From JAEUKA01 sp035328405 (GTDB lineage Bacteria > Myxococcota_A > Polyangia > Palsa-1104 > JAEUJZ01), in NCBI GenBank assembly GCA_035328405.1, contig DAOLIT010000014.1, positions 1 through 64,000 on the forward strand: a stretch of 64,000 nucleotides of DNA, read 5' to 3'. Below are positions 42,198 to 51,496 of this stretch, one piece after another. Position 1 is the first letter of the stretch, and every line of letters starts with the position of its first letter. Both the position numbers and the translations under genes were made by a program. The notes under the pieces are model-generated. The model did no database searches. It was not told the origin of the DNA and worked only from the letters and a program-made list of their open reading frames with translations.

Positions 42198-43247
42198 ATG
42201 AAGGGTGCCCCTGCGAGGTTTCTTGGAATGGCCTTGCCGCTTTTGTTTGCGGCTTGCCAGAGTTCGCCGACGCCGAAAACGACTGCTGCGCCAAGTCCTG
42301 AAACGATTGGCGCGACGGTGGCCAGGCTCACGATGGAGGCTGCGCAGGTGCCGCCGCTTCTGCGCAACCGCTGGGCCGTGGAATACGCCGCGCAAGCGCC
42401 GCAGCTTTTGCCGGTGTCTCCGCGTCGGGTGTTCTGTCGGGCGGACGGACGCACCTGTTTGTCCGAGTCGGAAGGGCAGGCCCAGGCCCAGGGACAGGCC
42501 GGCCCGGCTGGCATGGATGCGCAGTGGGTGGACGAAGAGGCCTATTACACGGGCGGCGCGGGTTCTCCGCTGTTTTCTGCGCGGCTCGTGGATTTGGTGG
42601 CGGAAGGGCAGCTTGCGAAACAGGCCGGAAAACGCGCGCTCGACCTGTATGCCGAGGCGATCGGGCCGCTCAAGCTGATGGCAGCCACGGGCCTTTTTGC
42701 AGTCGGCGTGTCCGCGTCTCCCAAGCAGCGGGCGCTGTATTCGCAACCGGGCGACCAAGGGTCCGTGGGCATGGCCGGACGCGATGTGGCCGGGCGTGTG
42801 ACTTGGGTGTACGGGACGTTTCCGGCGGATGCAGCGGTTCGTGCGCAGGTGGGCACCGGGTACGAGTTCATCCTGGCCAAAAACGTGCTCAAACGTGGCT
42901 ACATTCGCCCATCGAGCGAGGTGCCGCCTGAGCAGGTGTTTTCGTTGGGGATGTCGGACGCCGACTATTTGCGCGTGTTGAAGGACACGTTGCGACCGGG
43001 CGGGCGGTTTCTTGTCTACAACGTGTGCAAAAGTCCGAACCCGGCGTTTTATGACCCACACGCGGACTGTCGCAGTCCGTGGACCCGCGCGGAATGGCAA
43101 GCCGCCGGTTTTGTGGTCCGCGATTTCGAGCGCAACGACACCGAAGTCGCCCGCCGTTTTGCGCAGGCGCTCGGATACGACAAACCGCCTGTGTCCATTC
43201 CGCTCGACGATTTGTACGCGACCTACACGTTGCTCGAACGTCCCTAA
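42198..43247 (+). CDS. Lipoprotein with a methyltransferase-like C-terminal region
   Basis: A 349-residue predicted lipoprotein: basic start, hydrophobic MALPLLFAAC lipobox (Cys at about 20) and a Ser/Thr/Pro linker. The C-terminal half reads like part of a class I methyltransferase (YEFILAKNVLKRGYIRP, DADYLRVLKDTLRPGGRFLVYNV, then WTRAEWQAAGFVVRDFE). However, no clear glycine-rich SAM-binding motif I is visible, and a methyltransferase outside the cytoplasm would lack SAM. A catalytically dead or repurposed fold is likely. ATG 42198 is preferred because the signal sequence starts there; a longer frame begins at 42114 without signal features. It follows the duplicated EF-hand module but need not belong to it. 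Convergent with cutA. Confidence 0.7.
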   Translation: MKGAPARFLGMALPLLFAACQSSPTPKTTAAPSPETIGATVARLTMEAAQVPPLLRNRWAVEYAAQAPQLLPVSPRRVFCRADGRTCLSESEGQAQAQGQAGPAGMDAQWVDEEAYYTGGAGSPLFSARLVDLVAEGQLAKQAGKRALDLYAEAIGPLKLMAATGLFAVGVSASPKQRALYSQPGDQGSVGMAGRDVAGRVTWVYGTFPADAAVRAQVGTGYEFILAKNVLKRGYIRPSSEVPPEQVFSLGMSDADYLRVLKDTLRPGGRFLVYNVCKSPNPAFYDPHADCRSPWTRAEWQAAGFVVRDFERNDTEVARRFAQALGYDKPPVSIPLDDLYATYTLLERP

Positions 43248-43283
43248 AACCGGGCCGTTGTCGCGACCGGGAGCTTGGCCAAA

Positions 43284-43676
43284 CTATTCGTCCGCATTGT
43301 CGTCAGGCGCTTCCGACGCTGGCGCGTTCGGATCGCATTCCGCAAGCGCCCAATTCAGGTAGGAATCGTTCACCGAATCCACCGAAAGGCGCACGATTTC
43401 CGGCACATCATACGGATGCAGCTCGCTCAGACGTTCGACGAGAGCGGCGTGCCGATCCGAAGTGGATTTGATCAGGCACATCACTTCGCGATTCGTGACG
43501 ACTTCGCCGTGCCAGCGGTACACGGAATTGATTTCTCGAAGCTGGCTGACACACGCGGCGAGACGTTCGTCGATGAGGACTTGTGCAATCTCTCCCCATT
43601 CGTTGCCGGTGGGGAAGGTACACAACAAAAGGACAAGCTGAGAACCGAGGGCGGGAGGTTGTTCTGCGTGGGACAT
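43284..43676 (-). CDS. cutA: Divalent-cation tolerance protein CutA
   Basis: Small trimeric cytoplasmic protein of the CutA1 family, linked to copper and other divalent-cation tolerance; the mechanism is unsettled. The 130 residues include the family core LVLLLCTFPTGNEW, ERLAACVSQLREINSVYRWHGEV, VMCLIKSTSDRHAALVERL and HPYDVPEIVRLSV. Length is slightly above the usual 105-115 because of an acidic C-terminal tail (SEAPDDNADE). The gene is convergent with the lipoprotein gene and 84 bases downstream of the methyltransferase gene on the same strand. Confidence 0.92.
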   Translation of the reverse strand: MSHAEQPPALGSQLVLLLCTFPTGNEWGEIAQVLIDERLAACVSQLREINSVYRWHGEVVTNREVMCLIKSTSDRHAALVERLSELHPYDVPEIVRLSVDSVNDSYLNWALAECDPNAPASEAPDDNADE

Positions 43677-43760
43677 CTCTCCAGTATAAAAACAAACCGA
43701 AGAGAAAACGTGGGCGAACCGGCGTCGTCAAACGATCGGAAAGGGTGCCTGTGTAGGAAG

Positions 43761-45875
43761 CTAAGCGACCGCCTCGGGCGGCTTCTTTTCGGCGACGATG
43801 AGGATCTGGCGCGATTCGGTGCCGTAGAAGCGATTGCGCAGCGCGTAGTTGCCGGACACTTCCAAAATGCGGAAACCGGCGTGGGTCAGGATCTTTCCGA
43901 TTTCATGCAGGCTGTACAGGCGAATCGAGATGTCCTGGACGAGCTGTCTGCCGTCCTCCAAGACCAGTTGGCGCTGAACTTCCAAACGAGACGTGACGTA
44001 ATTGAAATCGACTTCCTCGAGCACCATGCAGCCGTGGCCTTGCCACCAAACGCGCGTCGGCAGGTCGCCGATGAGGCAATCGCGGTTGATCAAGTCCAGC
44101 ACAAACCGTCCACCCGTTTTGAGCGAACGGCCCACGCTGGCGGCCACTTTCCGGTTGGTTTCGTCATCGAAATAACCAAACGTCGTGAAAAAACAGAACG
44201 CGCCGTCAAATTCACCGTCGAACGCCATGTCGCGCATGTCCCCATGCACAAAATCGACATTCACACCGGCACGGCGGGCGGCCTCGTTGGCCCGAATGAG
44301 AAGCGGCAAAGACAGGTCCAACCCAACCGCGTGATAGCCTCGCGCGGCCAGTTCCATCGAGTGCCGACCGTAGCCGCAACCCAAATCCAACAAACGCGCA
44401 CCGGCAGGCAGGTTGAGCGCAGAGAGCAGAAATTCGACCTCCTGCTCAGTCTGCGTGGGGGTCAAAAAGGGCAGCGTGAGAAGATAGTCTTCGTCGAAGA
44501 TTTCCTCGAACCACTGCTTGCCGCGCTTTTTCTTTTTGAGTTTGCCTTCTTCGCCAAAACCAAGCAGACCCGACAGAGGCGGGACTGACAGCGCTTTTGA
44601 ACTCGGCTGCGGTGCCATCGGAGCGACAGGCTTTGCATAGGAAGCAGGCGGCGGTGGCGGCGCGGGCGTTCGGGTCGCAGCAGGCGGTGGTGGTGGTGGC
44701 GGCGCAATTTTGGGTGGCGGTGGTGGAATTGCAGGAACAGAGCCGCCGGTCGTTCGTTTTGTGTCGCTCGACGGGCTGACTTGGCTTGCGGCAGGAAGCG
44801 GAGCGGGCGCACGCACCTCGTCAGACGTTGCCGCATCGCTGAAATTGGTATCGATCTCATCGACCGACACCGTCGTGATCGGCCCGCTGTCGGCGCTTTG
44901 CCAAGCAGATTCAGACGAGCCGCTCTCTTGGTCTACCGCCGCTGGTGGCGTTGCTGCCGACGTGGCTAGCCAATGTGCCTTTTCATCGATTGGAGGAGAG
45001 CTCGCAATCGGTGCGGTAGCGGAAGGAGCTGGTTGAACGGACGCGACGGGTGTTTTTCCTGACGCCAAACCGTTCGGATCATCGCCATCCTCGACCAAGT
45101 GAAACTCGGCTTCATCCAAATGAACAACAGGCGTTGCCCGCGATGGAGAAACGGGTTCCGAAAACAGATCGTCGTGCTCGTCCGTCGCTTCAGGAGAATC
45201 AGCAGAAACGACCGGCTCTGGGCGAGAAACGCGGCTTGACGGAAGACGCTTGGCCGATCCGACCGCCTCGTTTTGCACGGATACCGGCAGCGTGTGGACA
45301 TTCGGCGACGGTGACGAACTGAGTACGCCGTCCTCGACCGGCTCGTCGTGCTCATCCATCGCCGCAGCCACGGCAGCTACATGTGGGGAAATCAGTGACC
45401 CGTCGTCGTGCGAGGCCGGTGCGTCCTCAGAAAACGGCGTTTCATCAAAAATCACCGACGGAAGTGACATCGAATCCATCGGCATCGCAGGTGGCGTCGG
45501 GTCGTCAATCTCGCCAGACGTGGCTTTCGTCTGAGGACCGCCCTCTTGTGTGGGTTCCGATTCTTCCACCGAGGACACGGCGACGGGTTCGATCGACTCT
45601 TGGGTCGCAGCGGCATCCACCAGGTCATCCAGACTCGCTTGTCCGTCGAAATCTTCCTGGATGGAGGGTTGTTTTTCCGCTGTTTCTTCCTCGGAAAATG
45701 CGGCATCCACCTGATCATCAAAGGACATCATGGGTTGCGGCGGCGTTTTGCTCGAATTGGAATCCGCAACCTCGTTGTCGAACGAGCCTGTCGGTGCCAA
45801 CACTGCGCCCACCTCGGCCAGCTCGTCTGAATCAAACGACAAATCGTCGCTGGGTATGCTTTGCTTTGTGCTCAA
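43761..45875 (-). CDS. SAM-dependent methyltransferase with a long acidic, disordered N-terminal region
   Basis: The 704-residue protein has a class I methyltransferase domain only in the last third. LLDLGCGYGRHSMELA at about 494-509 is SAM motif I, followed by GLDLSLPLL, VDFVHGDMRDMAFDGEFDGAF and LKTGGRFVLDLINRD. Residues 1 to about 370 are rich in Asp, Glu, Ser and Thr with no predicted fold. About 380-450 is a poly-proline tract (PPPPPKIAPPPPPPP), then a Lys-rich GKLKKKKRGK segment. Such a head on a methyltransferase is unusual and suggests tethering or phospho-regulation. The start is uncertain: TTG 45875 lies just after the psd stop with AGGG upstream, and no nearby ATG fits. Substrate unknown. 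Confidence 0.75.
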   Translation of the reverse strand: MSTKQSIPSDDLSFDSDELAEVGAVLAPTGSFDNEVADSNSSKTPPQPMMSFDDQVDAAFSEEETAEKQPSIQEDFDGQASLDDLVDAAATQESIEPVAVSSVEESEPTQEGGPQTKATSGEIDDPTPPAMPMDSMSLPSVIFDETPFSEDAPASHDDGSLISPHVAAVAAAMDEHDEPVEDGVLSSSPSPNVHTLPVSVQNEAVGSAKRLPSSRVSRPEPVVSADSPEATDEHDDLFSEPVSPSRATPVVHLDEAEFHLVEDGDDPNGLASGKTPVASVQPAPSATAPIASSPPIDEKAHWLATSAATPPAAVDQESGSSESAWQSADSGPITTVSVDEIDTNFSDAATSDEVRAPAPLPAASQVSPSSDTKRTTGGSVPAIPPPPPKIAPPPPPPPAATRTPAPPPPPASYAKPVAPMAPQPSSKALSVPPLSGLLGFGEEGKLKKKKRGKQWFEEIFDEDYLLTLPFLTPTQTEQEVEFLLSALNLPAGARLLDLGCGYGRHSMELAARGYHAVGLDLSLPLLIRANEAARRAGVNVDFVHGDMRDMAFDGEFDGAFCFFTTFGYFDDETNRKVAASVGRSLKTGGRFVLDLINRDCLIGDLPTRVWWQGHGCMVLEEVDFNYVTSRLEVQRQLVLEDGRQLVQDISIRLYSLHEIGKILTHAGFRILEVSGNYALRNRFYGTESRQILIVAEKKPPEAVA

Positions 45876-45880
45876 GATGT

Positions 45881-46762
45881 CTAACCCTGTTTGCTCGGCG
45901 TGAGCCGCCCAATCGGTTGCCCCAAACGGACCGGGGTGCCAGCCGGAACATCGATCGATGCCCGCCCTGGCTCAAAGAGCAGGATGACTGTCGAGCCCAA
46001 GTGAAACATGCCAAGCTCTGCCCCTTTGCCAATCGGCTTTTCCTGGCCTGGTTCATAGTGGCAAGCGCCTCGGTCTGGCCCGCCGGCTGGTGTGGCCAAC
46101 GCGGGTTCATAGCTAACGGTCATGTTTCCGACGCCCGTCGCTGCGACCATCGTGAGCGCCATTTCGCCGTGGTCTGTTCGCAAAAACGTCACCAGACGTT
46201 CGTTTCGCTGGAACAACTTGGGAATTGATCGCACCGACAGCGGATTGACAGGGTATCGCGCGCCCGGAACGTGTCGAAAACCCGTGACAAATCCGTCGAG
46301 CGGACTGTGAACACGATGGTAGTTGTGAGGTGCCAAGTAGATCGTCGCGAAAGTCCCACCATCGAATCGCTGCGCTGCGCTTGTGTCGTGCAGAAGCCCC
46401 GCGACCGTGTACTCCTGCCCTTTCGCGTGAACGCAGTTGCCGTCGTGAATCAAACCGTGTGCGCTCAAAACACCGTCGCACGGCGCGATGAGGCTCTGTG
46501 GTTCTGCGGCGATCTGCCGCATGCCCGTCTGGAGAGGCCGACAAAAGAAATCATCGAAACGATCAAATTCCCCGAGCGGGCGATCCAGCTCGCTCAGGTC
46601 GATGCCGTAGACGATGGAAAAACTGCGATACAGCGGATCTCGCAAAGGACGCGGGAGTTTTTGACGGGAAACCCAACCTACGCTGCGGCTCCACGCCTGC
46701 TTGGGCAACCAGTGGAGGAGTTCGGACGCCAAGCGGTCTGCGACGGGGATTTTACTCAACAT
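45881..46762 (-). CDS. psd: Phosphatidylserine decarboxylase proenzyme
   Basis: Converts phosphatidylserine to phosphatidylethanolamine at the inner membrane. The 293-residue proenzyme contains the self-cleavage motif LGST (FHLGSTVILLF, about residue 255), which yields the pyruvoyl group on Ser. It also has the upstream blocks APCDGVLSAHG, YLAPHNYHRVHSPLDG and the catalytic Asp/His region. ATG 46762 is chosen because MLSKIPVADRLASELL matches the usual N terminus; an in-frame ATG at 46864 would add 34 poorly conserved residues and almost touch ftsH. Psd is upstream of the methyltransferase gene, with a six-base spacing, and divergent from ftsH. Confidence 0.93.
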   Translation of the reverse strand: MLSKIPVADRLASELLHWLPKQAWSRSVGWVSRQKLPRPLRDPLYRSFSIVYGIDLSELDRPLGEFDRFDDFFCRPLQTGMRQIAAEPQSLIAPCDGVLSAHGLIHDGNCVHAKGQEYTVAGLLHDTSAAQRFDGGTFATIYLAPHNYHRVHSPLDGFVTGFRHVPGARYPVNPLSVRSIPKLFQRNERLVTFLRTDHGEMALTMVAATGVGNMTVSYEPALATPAGGPDRGACHYEPGQEKPIGKGAELGMFHLGSTVILLFEPGRASIDVPAGTPVRLGQPIGRLTPSKQG

Positions 46763-46869
46763 ACCAGGACTACTATGCGGAGTTTGGCGGTTTTTTTCAA
46801 CGAATCCGTTTTGGCTCGCGTGGGCGGGGTAGCCGAAAACGGGGGAGTCGAAGTAGAGTCCCATCGCAC

Positions 46870-48894
46870 ATGCTCAAAAACACAGTCTCAAAGCGCGAAA
46901 CACCCGTCGGTGAGGCCGAATCGTCGGCCACCCACATGGGCACACATGTGAGTCCGCCTGTGAGTTTCGCGAGTGGAAAACCCAATCCACCTCGGTTTCC
47001 CGAAGGTCGCGGCGAAAAACCGCGCAGCAGCAGAACGCCTCGTCCAAGTTCCGAGTCGGAGCCGGGAAACGGGAGTTCACCCAAACTGTGGCTGTTCGGT
47101 TTGCTGCTGTTGGCGTTGCTCGGTTTGCCTCGTCTGTTTGGTCTTTCGGACAAGCGCATATCTTTCGATCAATTCGCAAACCTCGTCGCTGAGGCCAAGC
47201 TGCGCAAGGTCAGTTTCCAGGTGGATACGATTGTGGGGGAAGGTGTGGAAGGCGCTGACAAGCGAGTTCCCATCTATCGAACCGGACGGCTTGAGACGGC
47301 AGAACGCGATTTGGTCGTCAAATTGAACGAAAAGAAAATTCCGTACGACGCTGTGTCCACACCGTCTTTGCTCGTCACGCTTGGGTCGTGGATTTTGCCG
47401 ATGGTGTTGCTGTTTTTTTTCGCCAACTGGCTGATGCGACGAGGCGGCGGAATCGGGGGCCTGTCGAATTCGGTGTTCAATTTTGGAAAAAACAAAGCCC
47501 AAGAATGGGGCGAAGCGGGGACGGGCGTGACGTTCGCGGATGTCGCGGGCCAACGCGAAGCCAAAGCGGAATTGGTCGAAATCATTGATTTTCTGACCTC
47601 GCCCGAGCGGTACACGCGGCTCGGAGGGCACATTCCGCGCGGCGTGATTTTGGTGGGTCCGCCAGGAACCGGAAAAACGCTTTTGGCACGAGCCGTGGCT
47701 GGAGAGGCAAAAGTTCCTTTTTTTTCGATTTCCGGTTCGGAATTTGTCGAGATGTTCGTGGGCGTCGGGGCGGCGAGGGTGCGCGACCTGTTTGCGCAGG
47801 CGAAAGAAAAAGCGCCGAGCATCATTTTCATCGACGAGCTGGATGCCATCGGTCGGGCTCGGGGTGTCGCTGGTCCCGTTGTGACACACGAGGAACGCGA
47901 ACAAACGCTCGACCAACTTCTGACGGAAATGGATGGTTTCGACTCGACGGCGGGCGTGATCATCATGGCTGCAACCAACCGGCCCGAAATCCTGGACCCG
48001 GCGCTTCTGCGAGCGGGGCGATTTGATCGTCGGGTCGTGGTGGATCGTCCGACGCTAGAAGATCGCGTCGAGATTTTGGAAGTTCACGCGAAAAAAATCG
48101 TTCTCGACAAAACAGTGCGGCTGGAACGGGTTGCGGCGATGACGGCGGGACTCGTCGGCGCAGATTTGGCGAATTTGGTGAATGAAGCGGCGCTTCTGGC
48201 TGCTCGTCGAAAGGCCGAATCCGTCGGCGAAGTCGATTTTCAAGAGGCGCTGGAACGGGTCATCGCGGGCCTGGAACGAAAATCCCGACGGTTGTCCCCG
48301 AAAGACAAACAAGTGGTCGCATATCACGAATGCGGTCACGCGCTGGTGGCGACGCTTTTGCCGTCGGCAGATGAGGTAAAAAAGATCAGCATCGTGCCTC
48401 GTGGCGTCGGCGCGCTTGGTTATACGATGCAGCAACCGAATGAAAAAGACGGCGATCGGTATCTGCTGACCCGTGCGGAATTGCTGGACAGGATTGCGGT
48501 GTTGCTCGGCGGGCGTGCGACGGAAGAAGAACTGCTGACCGATGTTTCGACGGGAGCACAGGATGATTTGTTGCGCGCGACGCAGCTTGCTCGTCGGATG
48601 ATGGGCGAGTTTGGGATGTCGCAAGCGTTGGGTCTTCAGTCCTTCGACAGTGGCAAAGGGCAATTTTTGGACGTGGCTGGTTTCTCGAACCGAGAAGTCA
48701 GCGACGAAACTGCGCGGGCCGTTGACCAGGAAGTTCGCGCGCTGCTCGATGAACAATATGCGCGGGTTCGGGCGCTGATTCGGTCTCATCGCAGGGTGAT
48801 CGAACAGGCCGTGAAAGAACTTCAAGAACACGAGGTTCTCGACGGAGAACGCTTCCGCGAAATCGTGACCGAAAACGCACGAGGAAACACATGA
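46870..48894 (+). CDS. ftsH: ATP-dependent zinc metalloprotease FtsH
   Basis: Membrane-bound AAA protease that degrades short-lived and misfolded membrane or cytoplasmic proteins. The 674-residue product has a longer than usual Ser/Pro/Arg-rich N terminus (about 70 residues). Transmembrane helices follow at about 74-93 and 164-186 around the periplasmic domain. The AAA domain has Walker A GPPGTGKTLLARAVAG (about 263), Walker B IIFIDELDAIG (about 317) and the second region of homology ATNRPEILDPALLRAGRFD. The zinc site reads HECGH (about 485), a variant of the usual HEAGH that keeps HExxH, with the distal Asp in LTDVSTGAQDDL. The start at 46870 has a weak ribosome site. The stop overlaps the next gene by ATGA. 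Confidence 0.95.
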   Translation: MLKNTVSKRETPVGEAESSATHMGTHVSPPVSFASGKPNPPRFPEGRGEKPRSSRTPRPSSESEPGNGSSPKLWLFGLLLLALLGLPRLFGLSDKRISFDQFANLVAEAKLRKVSFQVDTIVGEGVEGADKRVPIYRTGRLETAERDLVVKLNEKKIPYDAVSTPSLLVTLGSWILPMVLLFFFANWLMRRGGGIGGLSNSVFNFGKNKAQEWGEAGTGVTFADVAGQREAKAELVEIIDFLTSPERYTRLGGHIPRGVILVGPPGTGKTLLARAVAGEAKVPFFSISGSEFVEMFVGVGAARVRDLFAQAKEKAPSIIFIDELDAIGRARGVAGPVVTHEEREQTLDQLLTEMDGFDSTAGVIIMAATNRPEILDPALLRAGRFDRRVVVDRPTLEDRVEILEVHAKKIVLDKTVRLERVAAMTAGLVGADLANLVNEAALLAARRKAESVGEVDFQEALERVIAGLERKSRRLSPKDKQVVAYHECGHALVATLLPSADEVKKISIVPRGVGALGYTMQQPNEKDGDRYLLTRAELLDRIAVLLGGRATEEELLTDVSTGAQDDLLRATQLARRMMGEFGMSQALGLQSFDSGKGQFLDVAGFSNREVSDETARAVDQEVRALLDEQYARVRALIRSHRRVIEQAVKELQEHEVLDGERFREIVTENARGNT

Positions 48895-50303
48895 CCGAAT
48901 GCCGCACCTTGATTGTCGATGACGAGGAAACGTACGCGCGTGCGTTGCAGCGACTGCTTGGGCGACGAGGAATCGAAGCAGACGTGGCCACGACAGCGGC
49001 AGAGGGCCTACATCGCGCCCGTCGGCATCCGTACCATTTGGTGGTGCTCGACTACATGCTTCCCGACGGGACAGGCCTTGATTTGATACCGCCTTTGCGG
49101 CAACTGAAACCGTCGCCAGCGGTGCTGATGATGACGGCGTATGGAACGATCGACAATGCCGTCGAGGCGATGCGCCGTGGTGCGACGGACTACGTTCCAA
49201 AATCCACAGCATTGGCCGATGTCGTCGAGCGGGTGGTCGAGGCCGAGCGCGTGGCCCGAACCGCACTCAAGGTCATTCCGGCACCAACAGCGACGATAAA
49301 CCGAAATCTGCAACAGGAATTTTTGGGCGAATCGCCGGGCATTCGAGAGGTGCGGGATCGCATCCAAGAAGTCGCGCAATCTCCTGATACGACAGTGCTT
49401 TTGTGCGGGGAAAGCGGCACGGGAAAAGGCGTCGGGGCGCGAGCGATTCATGCGCTCTCGTCGCGAGCCAGCGAACCGTTTGTGTCGATCGATTGCGTCG
49501 CGCTGCCTGCTCCGCTGGCCGAAAGTGAGTTGTTTGGGCACGAAAAGGGTGCGTTCACGGGTGCGGAAAAACTCAAACCGGGTCGGCTGGAAGTGGCAGG
49601 GCGGGGAACGGTGCTGCTCGACGAGATTGGCGACATGGAACCGAGCCTTCAGGGCAAGCTCTTGCGCGTGTTGGAAGAACGGACGTTCGAGCGCGTTGGC
49701 GGCGTTCGTCAGATTTCGCTGGAAGCGCGCGTGATTGCGGCGTCACATCGCGATTTGGCGCAGCTCGTCGCAGAAAAAAAGTTTCGGCTCGATTTGTTCC
49801 ATCGGCTGTCGGTGTTTCCGATTCACATTCCCGCGCTCCGAGATCGCGGCCACGACATCGTGCTTTTGGCCGAGCATTTTCTGTCGGAATTTGGGGAACG
49901 GACGGGCAAGAAACTGGCGCTTCATCGGGAAACGAGCGAGCTGCTGTTGCGCTATGACTTTCCCGGCAACGTGCGGGAACTGCGCAATTTGATGGAGCGG
50001 TCGGCGATTCTGACCGCAGCGGTGCCGGGCGAAACGGCTGTCGTGATGCCAGAGCATTTGCCGCCGCGCGTGTCCGAGATGACGGTGCAGCGCCAACTTC
50101 TGTCGCCTCCGCCGAGCGCGCCGCGCAATGAAAACGGGCTCACGGTGACGTTTGAACCGGGACGCGACACCCTCGAAAACTTGGAGAGGCGGCTTTTGGA
50201 AGAAGCGTTGCGCATGTCGGGCGGCAAAAAAGTCAAAGCCGCAGAAATGCTGGGAATTTCGCGGTTTGCGCTCCTGCGCCGCGTCGAAAAATACGGTTTG
50301 TAA
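48891..50303 (+). CDS. Sigma-54-dependent response regulator (NtrC family)
   Basis: Two-component response regulator that activates sigma-54 promoters. The receiver domain, residues 1-120, has acidic VDDEE, phospho-acceptor D54 in VVLDYMLPDG and the conserved Lys in DYVPKS. The AAA domain at about 145-380 has Walker A GESGTGKG, the sigma-54 contact loop GAFTGAEK, and VLLDEIGDMEPSLQGKLLRVL. The C terminus is a Fis-type helix-turn-helix (GGKKVKAAEMLGISRFALLRRVEKYGL). All expected motifs are intact over 470 residues. It is translationally coupled to ftsH through an ATGA overlap and no histidine kinase is nearby, so it is an orphan regulator here. Confidence 0.94.
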   Translation: MTECRTLIVDDEETYARALQRLLGRRGIEADVATTAAEGLHRARRHPYHLVVLDYMLPDGTGLDLIPPLRQLKPSPAVLMMTAYGTIDNAVEAMRRGATDYVPKSTALADVVERVVEAERVARTALKVIPAPTATINRNLQQEFLGESPGIREVRDRIQEVAQSPDTTVLLCGESGTGKGVGARAIHALSSRASEPFVSIDCVALPAPLAESELFGHEKGAFTGAEKLKPGRLEVAGRGTVLLDEIGDMEPSLQGKLLRVLEERTFERVGGVRQISLEARVIAASHRDLAQLVAEKKFRLDLFHRLSVFPIHIPALRDRGHDIVLLAEHFLSEFGERTGKKLALHRETSELLLRYDFPGNVRELRNLMERSAILTAAVPGETAVVMPEHLPPRVSEMTVQRQLLSPPPSAPRNENGLTVTFEPGRDTLENLERRLLEEALRMSGGKKVKAAEMLGISRFALLRRVEKYGL

Positions 50304-50311
50304 AAAGCGCG

Positions 50312-51481
50312 CTATTTCGCCTGATTCGGCGGAAGTTGTTGCGAAAACAGAACGTGACCGTACCCGGAACAGACGACGTGCGGCTCTCGTGTGTTGTCTT
50401 CTGCGACATCGTGCGATACCGCAACACCTGTGGTCCACGCAACCACACTGGTTTCATCGAAGTAGGCGTTTTGCCCTGCTCGAACGGGCAACGAATGCAG
50501 CAGCGACGGCGATCGCAACACAAGCTCGCCGGGGCCTTTGAGGAAAAAAGCAGGCGGTGAACCGTCGGAGCGCGACATAGCGCCGTCTTCAGACAGGAGC
50601 GAAGGCACACACGCCACGAGAGCGGCCCGGCGCAAAAACAGAGCTTCTCCGTCCGCCAAAGACAGAACCGAAAAACGACCGCCCTGTGCGGACAGCAACA
50701 GCTCGCCACGACCATCAACAGAAAAAAAAGAGGTCGTTTCGGATGGTGCAGCACGCGCGTCTTGGTCTGAAAAGGGCAAAAAATCCAATGCGCCGACGCA
50801 GGCCAATACGCCCTCGCCGCGCACAGACACCTGGCCCGCGATGCGAATCAGCAAAAGCCCATCACGGGTCAAAGAAAACAGCGACGGAGCTTCTCCCAAA
50901 GACGAGGCTGCCAGCAGATCGGCCAGCGACGGCGCGCAAGGGACCGATTTTTCCTCGACAACCGGTTCTGCGACGCGAGGTGGTCGAGCCTGCGGCCCTC
51001 GTTTTTCCACAGAAACCGACTCGACCGGCTGTCCACCCAATTTGGCATCGACTTCGGCGACCAAATCGTGCTGACCGGCTTTGGCCAAAATCGGACGCGC
51101 CTCGGCAAAGAGACCCGCGCGAAACAGGGCCAAACCGTAATAACTTTGAACGCGCGTGTTGTCGGGTTCGTTGCGTGCAACCAGGGCCAAATGAACGACA
51201 GCTTGGTCAGGCTTGCCTCGGCGCAGCTCACACAGCCCCAGGTTCAGGCGCAGCGTGGCGTCGCCCGGATGCTCGGACAGAAGCCGCGTATACACTGTGT
51301 GCGCTTCGTCCATCCGTCCGCCCTGAAAATGCAGCAGACCCAGCAAATTCAGTGCCCGCACATCACGCGGCGCAAGACGCAACGCCTGCGCAATTTCGCG
51401 GCTCGCTTCGTCCGTTTTTCCTGCTCGGAGAAATTCCCCCGCCGACTGCAAATGCGCGAGCAGCTTGGTCTCTGCGTCCAT
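50312..51481 (-). CDS. TPR protein with AIM24-like domain
   Basis: A 389-residue protein with no signal sequence. Residues 1 to about 145 are tetratricopeptide repeats (GKTDEASREIAQALRLAPRD, GRMDEAHTVYTRLLSEHPGD). After a charged linker, residues about 190-385 match the AIM24/DUF124 beta-rich fold in pattern (GEGVLACVGALDFLPF, RGELLLSAQGGRFSVLSL, LVLRSPSLLHSLPV). AIM24 is a mitochondrial inner-membrane organising protein in yeast; bacterial members are uncharacterised. The assignment of the second domain is by pattern memory and is moderate. Last of the tsaB-folK set on the minus strand, 15 bases after folK, and convergent with the sigma-54 regulator gene (8 bases). Confidence 0.72.
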   Translation of the reverse strand: MDAETKLLAHLQSAGEFLRAGKTDEASREIAQALRLAPRDVRALNLLGLLHFQGGRMDEAHTVYTRLLSEHPGDATLRLNLGLCELRRGKPDQAVVHLALVARNEPDNTRVQSYYGLALFRAGLFAEARPILAKAGQHDLVAEVDAKLGGQPVESVSVEKRGPQARPPRVAEPVVEEKSVPCAPSLADLLAASSLGEAPSLFSLTRDGLLLIRIAGQVSVRGEGVLACVGALDFLPFSDQDARAAPSETTSFFSVDGRGELLLSAQGGRFSVLSLADGEALFLRRAALVACVPSLLSEDGAMSRSDGSPPAFFLKGPGELVLRSPSLLHSLPVRAGQNAYFDETSVVAWTTGVAVSHDVAEDNTREPHVVCSGYGHVLFSQQLPPNQAK

Positions 51482-51496
51482 GGCTTCTTGTCGATA

